A stretch of DNA of 64,000 nucleotides from Comamonas badia DSM 17552 (GTDB lineage Bacteria > Pseudomonadota > Gammaproteobacteria > Burkholderiales > Burkholderiaceae_C), in assembly GCF_000484635.1 (NCBI RefSeq), contig NZ_AXVM01000007.1, positions 62,001 through 126,000 of the forward strand, in the 5' to 3' direction. The notes below the pieces were generated by a model. The model made no database searches. It was not told the origin of the DNA and saw only the letters and a program-made list of their open reading frames with translations. Within the stretch, counting starts at the first letter, position 1; the number at the start of each line of letters is the position of its first letter. Positions 17,469-26,454 of the stretch are shown here, one piece after another. Position numbers and translations under genes: made by a program.

Positions 17469-19130
17469 TCAAGATTCCACGGAGCTGCCCAGCATCTCGG
17501 TGGCGTGGGCGATGGTGGCGGGCGAGAGTTGCTCTCCCCCCAGCATACGGGCGATTTCCCGTGTGCGCTGCCGGCCTTGCACAGGCGCCACGCTGCTCGT
17601 GGTCTGCGCCTTGCTGCTGTGCTTGGCGACCACCCAATGCTGATCGCCGCACGCGGCCACCTGTGGCAGGTGGGTGACGGCAAGCACCTGCCGGTCGCGT
17701 CCGAGCTGGCGCATCAGGCGCCCGACCGTCTGCGCCACGGCGCCGCCCACGCCGGAATCGATTTCATCGAAGATGAGGGTGGGCACCTCGCCCAGGCGGC
17801 TGGTGGTGACGGCAATCGCCAGCGCGATGCGTGAGAGTTCGCCGCCCGAGGCGACCTTGCCGATCGGGCGCGGCGTCATGCCAGGGTGACTGGCGACCAG
17901 GAATTGCACTTGGTCCGTGCCATGCATCCCGGGCTCAATGGCAGAGAGCGCCACTTCAAACCGGCCTCCTGCCATACCCAGCCCCTGCATCGCTTGCGTG
18001 ATGGCAGATGCCAGCAAGGGCGCGGCCTTGGCACGGGTACGCGACAGCGCGCGCGCCGCCTTGTCATAAGCGCCTTGGTGCATGCGCTCTGCGGCCTCGA
18101 GCGCGGTCAAGTCCGCTGCCGCATCGAGCTGCTGCAACGATTCTTTCCAGCCCGCCAGCACGCAAGGGAGCTCCTCCGGTCTGCGCCGGTAGCGGCGCGC
18201 CAGCTGAAGCCACAAGGACAGGCGTTCATCCAGCTGCTGGATGCGTGCGGGATCGGGTTCGGCATGGCGCAGGTAGCCGTGCAGCTGGTGTGCCGCATCC
18301 TGCGCCTCCGCCATGCTGGAGGCGAGGGCGGTGCACAGGCTGGCAAATTGAGGCTCCACCTGCGCGTGCTGCTGCACTGCCTGCTCCGCGTGCGCCAGGC
18401 CCTGCAGGGCACCGCCTTCATCATCGCCGCCCTGCAAGGCCTGGAGGGCAGCCTGTGCGGCGGCCAGCAATGCTTCGCTGCTGGCCAGGCGCTGGTGCTC
18501 CTGGTTGAGCTCGTCCCATTCGCCGTCCACCGGCGCGAGTTTGCCGACTTCATCGATCTGCCACTGCAGGCGCTCGCGCTCCTGCTGCAGCGTGCCTTGC
18601 GTTGCCCGTGCCTGTTCCAATTGCGCTTGCGCGCTGCGCCAGGCTTTCCAGGGCTGCGCCAGGGGGCTGCTGTCAACGCCAGCGTAAGCATCCAGCAGCC
18701 CGCGAACGGCCTCGCCGCGCGTCAGGCTTTGCCAGGCATGCTGGCCGTGGATGTCGATCAGCCTCTCGCCCAATGCCCGCGCCTGCGTGGCAGTGGCGGG
18801 CACGCCATTGATCCAGGCGCGGCTCTTGTCCTGTGTATCGATCGTGCGGCGCAGCAGCAGGCTTTCTTCTGCCGGAAAACCTGCGTCCTCCAGCCAGCTG
18901 GCGAGCGTGCCGGCGGGTGCATCGAATTCGGCGCTCAGGTCGGTGCGGTCTGCGCCCTCGCGGATGACGCCGGTGTCCGCACGTGCGCCCAGCACGAGCT
19001 GCAGCGCATCGATCAGGATGGATTTGCCGGCGCCGGTTTCGCCGGTCAGTACCGTGAAGCCGTCTTTCACCTCCAGTTCAAGCGTGGTGACGATGACGAA
19101 GTCGCGCAGGGCAATGCGGCGCAGTGCCAT
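17469..19130 (-). CDS. recN: DNA repair protein RecN
   Basis: The 553-residue SMC-like ATPase acts in double-strand-break repair. Walker A is GETGAGKS (30-37). Central coiled-coil segments ([21 protein letters not shown] and further Ala/Gln-rich stretches) form the arms. The C-terminal half carries the signature [16 protein letters not shown] and Walker [14 protein letters not shown]. It begins 2 bases after nadK and ends 4 bases before rapZ, so the three genes are almost certainly one transcript. Confidence 0.95.
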   Translation of the reverse strand: MALRRIALRDFVIVTTLELEVKDGFTVLTGETGAGKSILIDALQLVLGARADTGVIREGADRTDLSAEFDAPAGTLASWLEDAGFPAEESLLLRRTIDTQDKSRAWINGVPATATQARALGERLIDIHGQHAWQSLTRGEAVRGLLDAYAGVDSSPLAQPWKAWRSAQAQLEQARATQGTLQQERERLQWQIDEVGKLAPVDGEWDELNQEHQRLASSEALLAAAQAALQALQGGDDEGGALQGLAHAEQAVQQHAQVEPQFASLCTALASSMAEAQDAAHQLHGYLRHAEPDPARIQQLDERLSLWLQLARRYRRRPEELPCVLAGWKESLQQLDAAADLTALEAAERMHQGAYDKAARALSRTRAKAAPLLASAITQAMQGLGMAGGRFEVALSAIEPGMHGTDQVQFLVASHPGMTPRPIGKVASGGELSRIALAIAVTTSRLGEVPTLIFDEIDSGVGGAVAQTVGRLMRQLGRDRQVLAVTHLPQVAACGDQHWVVAKHSSKAQTTSSVAPVQGRQRTREIARMLGGEQLSPATIAHATEMLGSSVES

Positions 19131-19132
19131 GT

Positions 19133-20029
19133 TCAGGCTCCTCCTTCATTCCAGCTCAGCTTGTTGCGCAGCGTGGCGAAATAACTCCAGCCTACCGGAT
19201 GCAGAAAGCATGCGCTGTACGGTGAACGGTGCACGACGACCCGGTCCCCGAGCTTGAGTGTGGCCAGTGATTGCATGTCGAAATTGGCACTGGCATCACG
19301 CCCGTTCACCAGCTCGATCACCACCTCGCTGGCGTCGGGCAGAACGATGGGGCGGTTGGTCAAGGTGTGCGGCGCGATCGGCACCAGCACCCAGCCGGGA
19401 ATGGACGGATGCAGCATGGGCCCGCCGGCCGAGAGCGCGTACGCGGTGGAGCCCGTCGGGGAGGCGACGATCAGGCCGTCGGCCCGCTGGTTGGCCACGA
19501 AGCTGCCGTCGACTTCCACGCGCAGCTCCACCATGCCCGAGGTGGAGCCGCGGTTGACCACAACGTCATTGAGCGCCAACGCCTCATAGACGCAATCACG
19601 TCCGCGCAGCACGCGCCCGTGCATCAGCGGGCGCACGTCCTCTTCGTACTCGCCCGCGAGCATCGGGGCCAGGGCCGCCTCGTAGCCCTCCAGCGGAATG
19701 TCGGTGATGAAACCCAGCCGGCCCATGTTGATGCCCACCAGCGGCGTGCCGTGGCTCGCCAGGCGCCGGCCGACACCCAGCATGGTGCCGTCGCCGCCCA
19801 TGACCAGGCCCAGGTCGCAGTGCCGCCCGATCGCATCCAGGTCGCGCGTGGCGTAGCCCCGCAGGTGGGTGTGCGCAGCCGTCTCGTCTTCCACCGTCAC
19901 TTCGCAGCCTTGCGCCTGGACGAAGTCAGCAATGGCGCGGATGGACTGGCACAGGTTCGCAGGCGCTGCGCGCGTGCGCGAGGCCTGGTATTTCCCGATG
20001 ACGGCAACGCGGCGGAAAATGGACGACAT
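19133..20029 (-). CDS. nadK: NAD kinase
   Basis: The 298-residue enzyme phosphorylates NAD to NADP. It carries the family GGDG motif ([13 protein letters not shown], residues 77-89), the nucleotide-contact region LAPMLAGEY and [15 protein letters not shown], which holds the NE/D and GSTAY motifs. It is the first gene of the nadK-recN-rapZ run and is divergent from hrcA; the 81-bp gap must hold both promoters. Confidence 0.95.
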   Translation of the reverse strand: MSSIFRRVAVIGKYQASRTRAAPANLCQSIRAIADFVQAQGCEVTVEDETAAHTHLRGYATRDLDAIGRHCDLGLVMGGDGTMLGVGRRLASHGTPLVGINMGRLGFITDIPLEGYEAALAPMLAGEYEEDVRPLMHGRVLRGRDCVYEALALNDVVVNRGSTSGMVELRVEVDGSFVANQRADGLIVASPTGSTAYALSAGGPMLHPSIPGWVLVPIAPHTLTNRPIVLPDASEVVIELVNGRDASANFDMQSLATLKLGDRVVVHRSPYSACFLHPVGWSYFATLRNKLSWNEGGA

Positions 20030-20110
20030 GGCGTGATTACATCATCAAGGCGGCTGCCATGAAGGTGATTGCAGCGGTTGCGATGTTACGCGTTGTCCTA
20101 GAATGTTTTC

Positions 20111-21115
20111 ATGCTGGACGAGCGCGCAAAACTTCTGCTCAAGGCGCTGGTGGAGCGCTACATCGCCGATGGGCAGCCCGTGGGCTCGCGCACGCTCTCG
20201 CGCGCGTCGGGACTGGAGCTTTCGCCCGCGACGGTGCGCAACGTCATGTCCGACCTGGAGGAGCTGGGTCTCATCGTCAGCCCGCATACCTCCGCCGGGC
20301 GCGTGCCCACCGCCAAGGGCTACAGGCTCTTTGTGGACACCATGCTCACCGTGCAGCAGGAAAGCCTGCCCGCGCTGCAGATCAAGCCCGAGCAGCCGCA
20401 GAAGGTGATCGCGCACGCGGCGCACATGCTCTCCAGCCTGTCGCAATTCGTCGGCGTGGTGATGGCACCGCGCCGGGCATCGGTCTTTCGGCACATCGAA
20501 TTTCTGCGCCTGTCCGAAAAACGCGTGCTGGTGATCATCGTCTCGCCCGATGGCGACGTGCAGAACCGCGTGATCTTCACCGAATCCGACTACACGCAAT
20601 CGCAGCTGGTGGAAGCCGCCAACTTCCTTAACGCCAACTACGGCGGCCTGGCCATCGAGCAGGTGCGCGAGCGGCTCAAGACCGAGGTGGACAGCCTGCG
20701 CGGCGAGATCGCCCAGCTGATGCAGGCGGCGGTGAGCGCCAGCAGCGAGGCGTTGAGCGCGTCGCAGGATGAAGTCGTGATCTCGGGCGAACGCAACCTG
20801 CTGGCCGTGAGCGATTTTTCCAGCGACATGGACAACCTGCGCCGCGCCTTCGGCCTGTTCGAGCAGAAGACACAGATCCTGCGCCTGCTCGATATCTCCA
20901 GCCGCGCCGAGGGTGTGCGCATCTTCATCGGCGGCGAGAGCCACGTGGTGCCGTTTGAAGAGCTTTCGGTGGTGAGCGCTCCGTATGAGGTTGACGGCAA
21001 AGTGGTCGGCACGCTGGGCGTGATCGGCCCCACGCGCATGCCCTACGACCGCATGATCCAGATCGTCGACATCACGTCCAAGCTGGTTTCCAATGCGTTG
21101 AATCACCGGGCATAG
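20111..21115 (+). CDS. hrcA: Heat-inducible transcription repressor HrcA
   Basis: The 334-residue repressor has an N-terminal winged helix ([44 protein letters not shown], about 6-50) and the family motif [20 protein letters not shown] at 57-77, followed by a GAF-like core. HrcA binds CIRCE elements upstream of groE and dnaK operons. I see no CIRCE element (TTAGCACTC-N9-GAGTGCTAA) in its own upstream gap, so its targets must lie elsewhere. The CAT-anticodon tRNA follows 42 bases downstream. Confidence 0.95.
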   Translation: MLDERAKLLLKALVERYIADGQPVGSRTLSRASGLELSPATVRNVMSDLEELGLIVSPHTSAGRVPTAKGYRLFVDTMLTVQQESLPALQIKPEQPQKVIAHAAHMLSSLSQFVGVVMAPRRASVFRHIEFLRLSEKRVLVIIVSPDGDVQNRVIFTESDYTQSQLVEAANFLNANYGGLAIEQVRERLKTEVDSLRGEIAQLMQAAVSASSEALSASQDEVVISGERNLLAVSDFSSDMDNLRRAFGLFEQKTQILRLLDISSRAEGVRIFIGGESHVVPFEELSVVSAPYEVDGKVVGTLGVIGPTRMPYDRMIQIVDITSKLVSNALNHRA

Positions 21116-21157
21116 CCTCTACAATGCGCACGGTCCGCAACAGGCGGGCGCGCACGC

Positions 21158-21234
21158 GGGCCGTTAGCTCAGTTGGTTAGAGCAGAGGACTCATAATCCT
21201 TTGGTCGTTGGTTCAAGTCCAACACGGCCCACCA
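21158..21234 (+). tRNA. tRNA with CAT anticodon (probably tRNA-Ile2, possibly elongator Met)
   Basis: The 77-base gene has acceptor GGGCCGT pairing with ACGGCCC and an encoded CCA. The anticodon loop CTCATAA gives anticodon CAT. The body GGACTCATAATCC and TTGGTCGTTGGTTCAAGTCCAAC resembles the isoleucine tRNA whose C34 is changed to lysidine by TilS more than it resembles elongator tRNA-Met, but I cannot settle this by eye. Its 3' 42 bases are the left attachment site of the integrated element, which restores a complete tRNA. Confidence 0.9.
21188..21229 (+). repeat. attL: 42-bp core repeat inside the tRNA
   Basis: The sequence from GACTCATAATCC to AACACGGCC is repeated without mismatch at 28627-28668. 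It covers the anticodon arm, T arm and most of the acceptor 3' strand, a classic attachment core for tyrosine integrases. Confidence 0.92.
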
Positions 21235-21293
21235 ATACAGATAAGGAAAGCGTGCTATGTTTTGCATAGTTCACTTTTTCTTTTTGTGTTGCC

Positions 21294-21313
21294 TGTAGGC
21301 AATTTGTAGGCAA
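21294..21313 (+). repeat. Candidate integrase arm-type sites, left (2 x TGTAGGCAA)
   Basis: TGTAGGCAA occurs at 21294-21302 and again at 21305-21313, 11 bases apart, about 65 bases inside attL. The same pair with the same spacing and orientation occurs near attR. Paired direct repeats flanking the core are typical integrase arm sites. Confidence 0.6.
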
Positions 21314-21354
21314 CTTTGCTTTTTTTGGCAGTCCACAAACCCGGCAAACAGGCA

Positions 21355-21377
21355 AAGAAAACCCCGCACGCGGCGGG
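21355..21377 (-). terminator. Terminator at the end of the element's minus-strand genes
   Basis: On the minus strand a CCCGC/GCGGG stem with a 5-base loop is followed by GTTTTCTTT. It lies about 90 bases past the stop of the last gene of the element. Confidence 0.6.
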
Positions 21378-21465
21378 TGTGGGTGGCGCTGGGTAAGGGG
21401 GCACACAAACTGCGTACCCTTCCCTCGCGGGCGCGTGCGTGACGGGGTTTTGGTGTGTAGCGTCG

Positions 21466-21741
21466 TCAGGCCAGCAGCACTACCGGCTCGATAACCTCGC
21501 ACTCGACATCAATCGTCAGGCTTGCCGGGTCAGCAGCGGCGCAGGCTTTGCGCAGTCTGGCCTTTGCTGCGGCTTCTTCCTTGCGGGCGTCAGCCAATCC
21601 CTGCGATGCCCGGCCATAGTGCGGATGAAGAAAACTACCAGGTACACGCTTTGCCATTGCGATGCGGCGCAGCCGGGCACGGTTCCATGCCAGTGCAGCA
21701 GTGGCCACGGCCTGTAGTTCACGACGTTCAATGGATGGCAT
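21466..21741 (-). CDS. Small hypothetical protein of the element
   Basis: The 91-residue protein is not recognised. It is basic and helical in its first 70 residues (RRELQAVATAALAWNRARLRRIAMAKR, then a charged Ala-rich segment) and ends in a short beta-like tail. A good ribosome site (AAAGGAAAG) stands 5-6 bases before the ATG, which supports it as a real gene. It is the last gene of the element's minus-strand run, before a terminator. No membrane segment or known motif is visible. Confidence 0.55.
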   Translation of the reverse strand: MPSIERRELQAVATAALAWNRARLRRIAMAKRVPGSFLHPHYGRASQGLADARKEEAAAKARLRKACAAADPASLTIDVECEVIEPVVLLA

Positions 21742-21928
21742 GGGGCTTTCCTTTCTTGTCGATAAGCGGGGCTGTCAGAGCTTGCGGGCACTTTGTGGCC
21801 TGAATTTCCATTTTCCGCGCGCGTGAAAATTCGAGGAACCGGCCCGTTGCAGAATCTCGATTCACCGTGGTTTCACCCCTCCCCCTGGGGCCTTCCCGCC
21901 CGTTGCTGGGGTTTGATTGTTTTGCCAT
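21728..21928 (-). CDS. Possible small protein of the element
   Basis: An open frame of 66 residues starting MAKQSNPSNG contains TTVNRDSATGRFL. That motif resembles a short segment (NR-S-TG-F) I have seen in small basic proteins of plasmids and prophages. There is no clear ribosome site, and its end overlaps the next gene by 14 bases. It sits in the 264-bp gap after the SSB-like gene, which otherwise holds nothing obvious. Treat as tentative. Confidence 0.25.
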   Translation of the reverse strand: MAKQSNPSNGREGPRGRGETTVNRDSATGRFLEFSRARKMEIQATKCPQALTAPLIDKKGKPHAIH

Positions 21929-22004
21929 GCGGGGGATTTTTTCTGCGCGTGAGGAACCGCGTGGTTTCCGTGAACGAAGGGCTCCAGGGTTTTGATACCC
22001 CCCC

Positions 22005-22403
22005 TCAAAAACCCATCGCCCCATCGTCCTGCGCCATTGCCTGCCAGGCTTCATCACGCGGGCGCTGGGGCTTGTCTGTCGCCTGTGCGGCCTTGCGCTT
22101 CCTACTCACGTTGTAGGCGCTCAGAACGGCATGCGCGAGTAAATCCAGCCCCACACGCGGCGCGCCGGTTTTGTCTGCCCATGGTTTCGGCGTCAAGGTT
22201 CCAGACAAGGCCACGCTTTCACCATCGGACAAGGCCAGCAGCGCGGCGCATGGTTCAGGCGAAAAGCACACGGCATTGATGAAGTGGCTTTCCCCAGCCC
22301 CATCGGCGGCGCGCAGCTTGCAGGTGACGAACGGGCGGCCATTCTTGCCGGTGCGTTCTTGCGGTTTGCCGTACACAGTGCCAGCAATCAAAGCGTCAAT
22401 CAT
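22005..22403 (-). CDS. Single-stranded DNA-binding (OB-fold) protein of the element
   Basis: The 132-residue protein has an OB-fold SSB pattern: MIDALIAGTVYGKPQERTG, RPFVTCKLRA, FINAVCFS, ALLALSDGESVALSGTLTPKPW and LDLLAHAVLSAY, followed by a basic, flexible tail. It is shorter and more divergent than housekeeping SSB and lacks a clear acidic DDxPF tip; it ends DDGAMGF. It overlaps the primase-helicase stop by ATGA, so the two are translated together and probably act together in replication of the excised element. Confidence 0.72.
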   Translation of the reverse strand: MIDALIAGTVYGKPQERTGKNGRPFVTCKLRAADGAGESHFINAVCFSPEPCAALLALSDGESVALSGTLTPKPWADKTGAPRVGLDLLAHAVLSAYNVSRKRKAAQATDKPQRPRDEAWQAMAQDDGAMGF

Positions 22404-24604
22404 GGCTGTTGTCCTTGTTCACGTGTTCCAGGGAAGGGTTGTTTTGCGGTGACTGTGTGTGCGCTCTTTCCCCCATACCCCCTAGCGGAGTCGCCGCAGT
22501 CGCCGCACTCCTCTGCGGTGGGTGCGGTGACTTTCTCAACCCCATAAGTCGCCGCAGTCGCCGCAGTCGCCGCAAGCCCGGCAAATTCCCTGCCCTTGCT
22601 GGTGACTTCCCAGCACTCGCGCGGCTTCCTGTCAGCACCACGGTGAATCACGCGCGCAAGCTGCCCGGCACGTTCCGCACGGCGCAGCAGGTTGAACACG
22701 TCGGCAGATTTGAGCCCCTTCGGGAAAGTGCTTTCAGTGGCCAGCAGCTTCGCGGCATTGGTGCGACTTGTGGTGGCGCTGGTGACGTGCTCACCACGTT
22801 CTGCAAATTCCGCAATCAGCCGCAGCAATGCCTTGGTGTTCACGCTATCGGCAATGTGCGCAACGACACCAGTAGGGGCGCTGTCCACTTGCGGCAGGCC
22901 GTCGCACGGCCAGAACAGGCTCAGCGGCTCGCGCAGTTGCTTCCCATGATTTCCTTTCTGGTGCTCCAGCTTCAGCGTCCCGGAGTCGTCGCGGCTCATG
23001 AAGAGGCGGCTTCTGACGCTGTTGTTCCAGGCAGTGCTGCCGCTGTAACCTTCGCCGCCTTCGGCCTTGCGTGCCCGTGATGTGGCCTTGTCCACGTGCG
23101 CCAGCAGCAGCATGGCGGCGTCGTTGCTCTTGGCAATGGCGGCAAGGTGGCGAATGAAGGCGCGCACCTGCCTGCGCTGGATTTCATCGCCCCCGTAGGC
23201 ATCGCTGCTGTTGTCAATCACGACAAGCCCGGCACCTTTGGCAATCTCACACAGTTCCGCGTAGGTGGCTGTTGTCAGGCCATCGTCCCGCCTGTCTGCG
23301 CTGTAAAGCTCAGGGTTAGCGGTGCCGTCAACGATGGCCAGGTGCTGGGCTATCTGTTCTGGTGCAATGCCCCATTCGCGGCAGATATGCGCCAGGCGGT
23401 GGCGTACCACATCGCCCGAATCTTCCAGGCTCACGAACACCACGCAGGCGGGTTCGGTGGCGATGCCGAAAAGCTCGCGGCCTGTTGCCACGGCAACGCA
23501 AAGCATCAGTGCAATAAAACTCTTGCCTACGCCACCATGCGCGCTCAGTAGCGAGACAACACCACGCGGCAGATAGCCATCCCAGACAAAGCGCGGCGGC
23601 GCGCTGGGGTGGGTGAACACCCCGGCAACGTCAACCGGCAGCAGCAGCGGCGCGGGCTTGGGCGGCTCGCTGGCCGATTCCAGCAAGTCCGCCAGCACAT
23701 CCGCACCTTCGCGCTGGGCGTAGTCGTTGCAATCAAAGTTGGGCGGCTCACCCTCAGGCAGGCAGGCCACCAGGCAACCCAGCTCGGCAGCGATGCGGCG
23801 GGCGTCGGCTTCTTTGCCCACGTCAGGCACCAGCACCAGCCGGGCGGCGCTGTCCTTTTTGTGGATAGCGCGCGCCACGGTGGCGACGTTGCCCCAGCCA
23901 AAGCAGCAGACAACGGCGTGCCCGGTGGCCTGCCAGATGGCCCATGCCTGCCCGATACCTTCCACGATGTAAAGCGGCGCATCGGCCTGGGGCGTGCCCA
24001 CGGTGAACGAAGCCCCGGCCATCGCATAGCCGGGCAGGTTCATCTTCTTGCCCTGGGACGGAATCAACTGCAGGCTTTGCAGCTCGCCCGTTTCGGCGTA
24101 GGCGGGAACAACCAAAGCCCCGGCCATCGCCTGCCCACCAATGCGCAAAGCATCATCGGCAGGCAGGATGCGCAGGCTTTCGAGCGGCACGCCAGCCGCA
24201 CCCTTGCGCACGATGTAGGCGTGCTGTTCCGTAGCGGGCACGCAGCGCGCCAGAACGTCGGCAGGGACCATGCCAGCGCGCGGCGCGGGCAACGCCACCA
24301 CGGGCCGAATAGTGGCCTTCCTGGGGCGTTGCTGCTGCTGGGGCTTGTTCATGCGCCAGCCATGCGCGGCGGCAACGTGAAACAGGGTGCCAGCGCCTAC
24401 GCCTTTGCCCGGCTTGATGCTGCGCAGGGTATCGGCAAAATCGCGGGCGTTGTAGCTGCTGCCCTGTTCGCTCCAGACGCGCAGCTCGTCGACATCAAGC
24501 CCGGCGGATTGCCCGGCCATCAGCACGTTTACCCATTCATCGCGCGGCAAATCGGCAGGGATGCAATGCAGCGCATCGCGGGCGCGTTCGGTGTCCATCA
24601 TCAT
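22400..24604 (-). CDS. Primase-helicase (PriCT-2 / TOPRIM / RepA-type ATPase)
   Basis: The 734-residue protein is the replication enzyme of the element. Residues 1-83 look like a PriCT-2 domain (DEWVNVLMAGQSAGLD, W44, KGVGAGTLFHVAAAHGW). Residues about 208-290 form a TOPRIM-like domain (LYIVEGIGQAWAI with Glu215; LVLVPDVGKEAD with Asp261). A RecA-fold RepA/AAA_25 helicase follows with Walker A AHGGVGKS (355-362), Walker B LVVIDNSSD (460-468) and LLLAHVDK (499-506). The last 140 residues hold a likely winged helix and low-complexity repeats encoded by 9-bp direct repeats. It overlaps both neighbours by 4 bases and follows an AAGGGGG ribosome site. Confidence 0.82.
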   Translation of the reverse strand: MMMDTERARDALHCIPADLPRDEWVNVLMAGQSAGLDVDELRVWSEQGSSYNARDFADTLRSIKPGKGVGAGTLFHVAAAHGWRMNKPQQQQRPRKATIRPVVALPAPRAGMVPADVLARCVPATEQHAYIVRKGAAGVPLESLRILPADDALRIGGQAMAGALVVPAYAETGELQSLQLIPSQGKKMNLPGYAMAGASFTVGTPQADAPLYIVEGIGQAWAIWQATGHAVVCCFGWGNVATVARAIHKKDSAARLVLVPDVGKEADARRIAAELGCLVACLPEGEPPNFDCNDYAQREGADVLADLLESASEPPKPAPLLLPVDVAGVFTHPSAPPRFVWDGYLPRGVVSLLSAHGGVGKSFIALMLCVAVATGRELFGIATEPACVVFVSLEDSGDVVRHRLAHICREWGIAPEQIAQHLAIVDGTANPELYSADRRDDGLTTATYAELCEIAKGAGLVVIDNSSDAYGGDEIQRRQVRAFIRHLAAIAKSNDAAMLLLAHVDKATSRARKAEGGEGYSGSTAWNNSVRSRLFMSRDDSGTLKLEHQKGNHGKQLREPLSLFWPCDGLPQVDSAPTGVVAHIADSVNTKALLRLIAEFAERGEHVTSATTSRTNAAKLLATESTFPKGLKSADVFNLLRRAERAGQLARVIHRGADRKPRECWEVTSKGREFAGLAATAATAATYGVEKVTAPTAEECGDCGDSARGYGGKSAHTVTAKQPFPGTREQGQQP
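22490..22574. repeat. Five copies of a 9-bp direct repeat (iteron-like)
   Basis: GTCGCCGCA is repeated in tandem twice (22490-22507) and three times (22548-22574) within 85 bases at the 3' end of the primase gene. On the coding strand it reads TGCGGCGAC. Short direct repeats next to a P4-like primase gene could be a replication origin, or only a codon-level expansion (AATAAT, CGDCGD). Confidence 0.5.
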
Positions 24605-24975
24605 CGTGCACCCCCTTGCATCGCCAGCGCCTGGGCGGTGTATTTCGCATCAAGGCGGTAGAGCGCAATCACCCTGCCCGGGCAATCGTCGGTGGGGCTT
24701 GGGATTTCGATAGATTCCACAGGCCAGCCAAGCTCGCGTACCAGCCTGAAAATCGCGGCGCTCAGACGCCACGAACCTGTTTCCGCTTCAAAGTCGGGAT
24801 GGTCAATCAGGCGGCCATCCATCAGCATCGCCAAAGCCTTGTCAGGAAGGGTCCCACGCGTGGGCCAAATCGGGCAAAATGGCGGCGGTGGCAGAAACGA
24901 AAGTTGTTCGCCATAGCCCCCGGTAGCTTTGGACGGTTGCGGGGGCTGTTTTTTTGTCTGGGTGGTGCGCGCCAT
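24601..24975 (-). CDS. Small winged-helix-like protein of the element
   Basis: The 124-residue protein has a Pro-rich basic start followed by a domain, PFCPIWPTRGTLPDKALAMLMDG then HPDFEAETGSWRLSAAIFRLVRELGWPVESI. This resembles the small helix-turn-helix proteins found just upstream of primase genes in Burkholderiales elements. It may regulate replication or recruit the primase; no role is proven. Its start overlaps the stop of the preceding gene by one base (TAATG), and its stop overlaps the primase start by 4 bases, so all are coupled. Confidence 0.6.
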   Translation of the reverse strand: MARTTQTKKQPPQPSKATGGYGEQLSFLPPPPFCPIWPTRGTLPDKALAMLMDGRLIDHPDFEAETGSWRLSAAIFRLVRELGWPVESIEIPSPTDDCPGRVIALYRLDAKYTAQALAMQGGAR

Positions 24976-25241
24976 TACTGCACCCCCAGCACGGCGCGCA
25001 GGCCAGCCACGGGCCAGCCAAGGCGGCCATTGATGCGGATAGGGTGCAGGCCAGCGGGGAAGGTTTCAGCGCAGGCCCAGCCCCTGAGAGTCTGCGGGCG
25101 GCGGTTCAGGTAGTGCGCTGCGGCTTCGGTGGTGACAGTCGGGGAAGTGACTACGCCCAGCGGCGGATATTTTTCATGCGCGGCAATTTTTGCCGGGCTT
25201 ACCAGCTTGGGCGCTGGTGTTTGCTGGATACCGTTTTGCAT
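24975..25241 (-). CDS. AlpA-like DNA-binding protein (possible excisionase/activator)
   Basis: With the ATG at 25241 the protein has 88 residues; this start has an AAGGA site 9-10 bases upstream. In-frame starts at 25259, 25268 and 25316 would add residues. The C-terminal half, VTTEAAAHYLNRRPQTLRGW and PIRINGRLGWPVAGLRAVL, is a helix-turn-helix of the MerR/AlpA type found in excisionases and satellite regulators. It heads the run AlpA-like, winged helix, primase, SSB. The 139-bp gap upstream contains inverted and direct repeats that could be its own operator. Confidence 0.65.
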   Translation of the reverse strand: MQNGIQQTPAPKLVSPAKIAAHEKYPPLGVVTSPTVTTEAAAHYLNRRPQTLRGWACAETFPAGLHPIRINGRLGWPVAGLRAVLGVQ

Positions 25242-25334
25242 GGCGGCGTTTCCTTGCATGTTGAACATGCCGCCATTGCGATTGCGGGGTATTTGCAGGG
25301 GAAATAACCCTGCCAAGCCTTCCTATGACAACCC

Positions 25335-25377
25335 GGTTAAATCAGAGTGCCATCCCGGATAAATGGGGTGTTTAACC
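25335..25377. promoter_or_regulatory. Inverted repeat GGTTAAA-N29-TTTAACC upstream of the AlpA-like gene
   Basis: GGTTAAA (25335-25341) and TTTAACC (25371-25377) form an inverted repeat. TAACCCTG is also directly repeated at 25305-25312 and 25373-25380. The region lies between the 347-aa gene and the replication genes and is a candidate operator or promoter region. Confidence 0.4.
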
Positions 25378-25380
25378 CTG

Positions 25381-26424
25381 TCAATCGTCGCGCGTGTCGC
25401 CTACGCTGTATCTGGCATACACATCAGGAAACCACTGCTCCAGCAAGCGCCAAGCGGTGCCCTCGGGCAGTGCGGCGGCATCGCGCCTTGGCACCATCAG
25501 GTAGCGCAAAACGTCGATTACTCTGAACAATGGCGGGTAACCGCCCTTGCCCTTCTTGCCTGCAATTTCGCACGCTGCCTGCAGCTTGGGCCTGTCTTTC
25601 AAGCTGCGAAACCATGCAGTGTCCATGCCGGTTGCTTTCCCAAAAGCGGCAATCAATTGCTCAGGTGTTGCCAGCATGGCGTAGTCATGTTTTGGGGCTT
25701 CGTCCTGGGGTTGTGCTGGGACTTCGAATGCATCGGCTAGGGCACGAGCGTTGTAGCCTGTCACGCGGCAATCAGCGGGCACGGTTTGAAAATCCGGTTC
25801 TCCATCTAGAAGTATTCCCTTCGCGTAGCGCCACTTTGCACCGTCCGCATCTTTGAAGCCGTCAAACGTGCGCCAGCTTGCATGCCCTATGTTGGCAAGG
25901 TGCTGGCAAGCAGTCAGCGGCAATATCACGATGCAGCCTGCAGGCACGATATTTTGATTTTCCTGCCCCGCATTGCAAAACACGCGGCCATCATGGGCGC
26001 GCACTTGTGCTGTACGGTGAACAATGGCGTGTAACGTGATTTCCCCTCTACCGGCAGCGCGTAGAAAATCGGCAATGGTGATTTCCTGCCAGGCATGTTT
26101 GGATGCCATTTGCGCAGCTTCTTCAAGCGTCAGAACGTCAACGTTGGTAATGCGTCCGCCATTCCACTCGCTGCGCGGTTCAAGTCGTTCCCACTGCACC
26201 AATTGGAGGCTGACAGGCATGGATTCGGGCGGTTCTGGTGTTTGGCATAAGGCGTCCAGTTCTTCCGAAGAAAACGCCTCATAGTCGCCATGGTGCAAAG
26301 CTTCAATCTTTTCCTGGGACACCCCCAGCCACGCGGCAGCTTCAATATCGCTCAGGCATCGGTAGCGAATTGCAGTGCTCAGGTGTTGCACTGTTGCGGC
26401 GCGTGCCCTTTGAGTCATAGTCAT
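25381..26424 (-). CDS. Hypothetical 347-aa protein of the element
   Basis: No named family is recognised for the whole protein. The first 60 residues (IRYRCLSDIEAAAWLGVSQEKIEALHHGDYEAFSSEELDALC) look like an XRE-type helix-turn-helix. Residues about 100-240 are mixed alpha/beta, with a hydrophobic PAGCIVILPLTACQHL. The C-terminal part, LIAAFGKATGMDTAWFRSLKDRPKLQAA and GGYPPLFRVIDVLRYLMVPRR, resembles a short module in small proteins of other Burkholderiales elements. It is soluble. Its place between the toxin-antitoxin pair and the replication genes fits a regulator or cargo function such as phage interference; this is inference. Confidence 0.55.
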   Translation of the reverse strand: MTMTQRARAATVQHLSTAIRYRCLSDIEAAAWLGVSQEKIEALHHGDYEAFSSEELDALCQTPEPPESMPVSLQLVQWERLEPRSEWNGGRITNVDVLTLEEAAQMASKHAWQEITIADFLRAAGRGEITLHAIVHRTAQVRAHDGRVFCNAGQENQNIVPAGCIVILPLTACQHLANIGHASWRTFDGFKDADGAKWRYAKGILLDGEPDFQTVPADCRVTGYNARALADAFEVPAQPQDEAPKHDYAMLATPEQLIAAFGKATGMDTAWFRSLKDRPKLQAACEIAGKKGKGGYPPLFRVIDVLRYLMVPRRDAAALPEGTAWRLLEQWFPDVYARYSVGDTRDD

Positions 26425-26454
26425 AGCACCCCCTTAGTGCAGCCCTGACAAGGT

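Noticed and set aside
20030-20110. CIRCE element upstream of hrcA
   Set aside because: Looked for TTAGCACTC-N9-GAGTGCTAA in the gap and did not find it.
21191-21502. Minus-strand frame of 103 codons ending VGRVGLEPTTKGL
   Set aside because: The C-terminal part is the translation of the tRNA antisense strand, a well-known spurious signature; the rest has no ribosome site or family resemblance.
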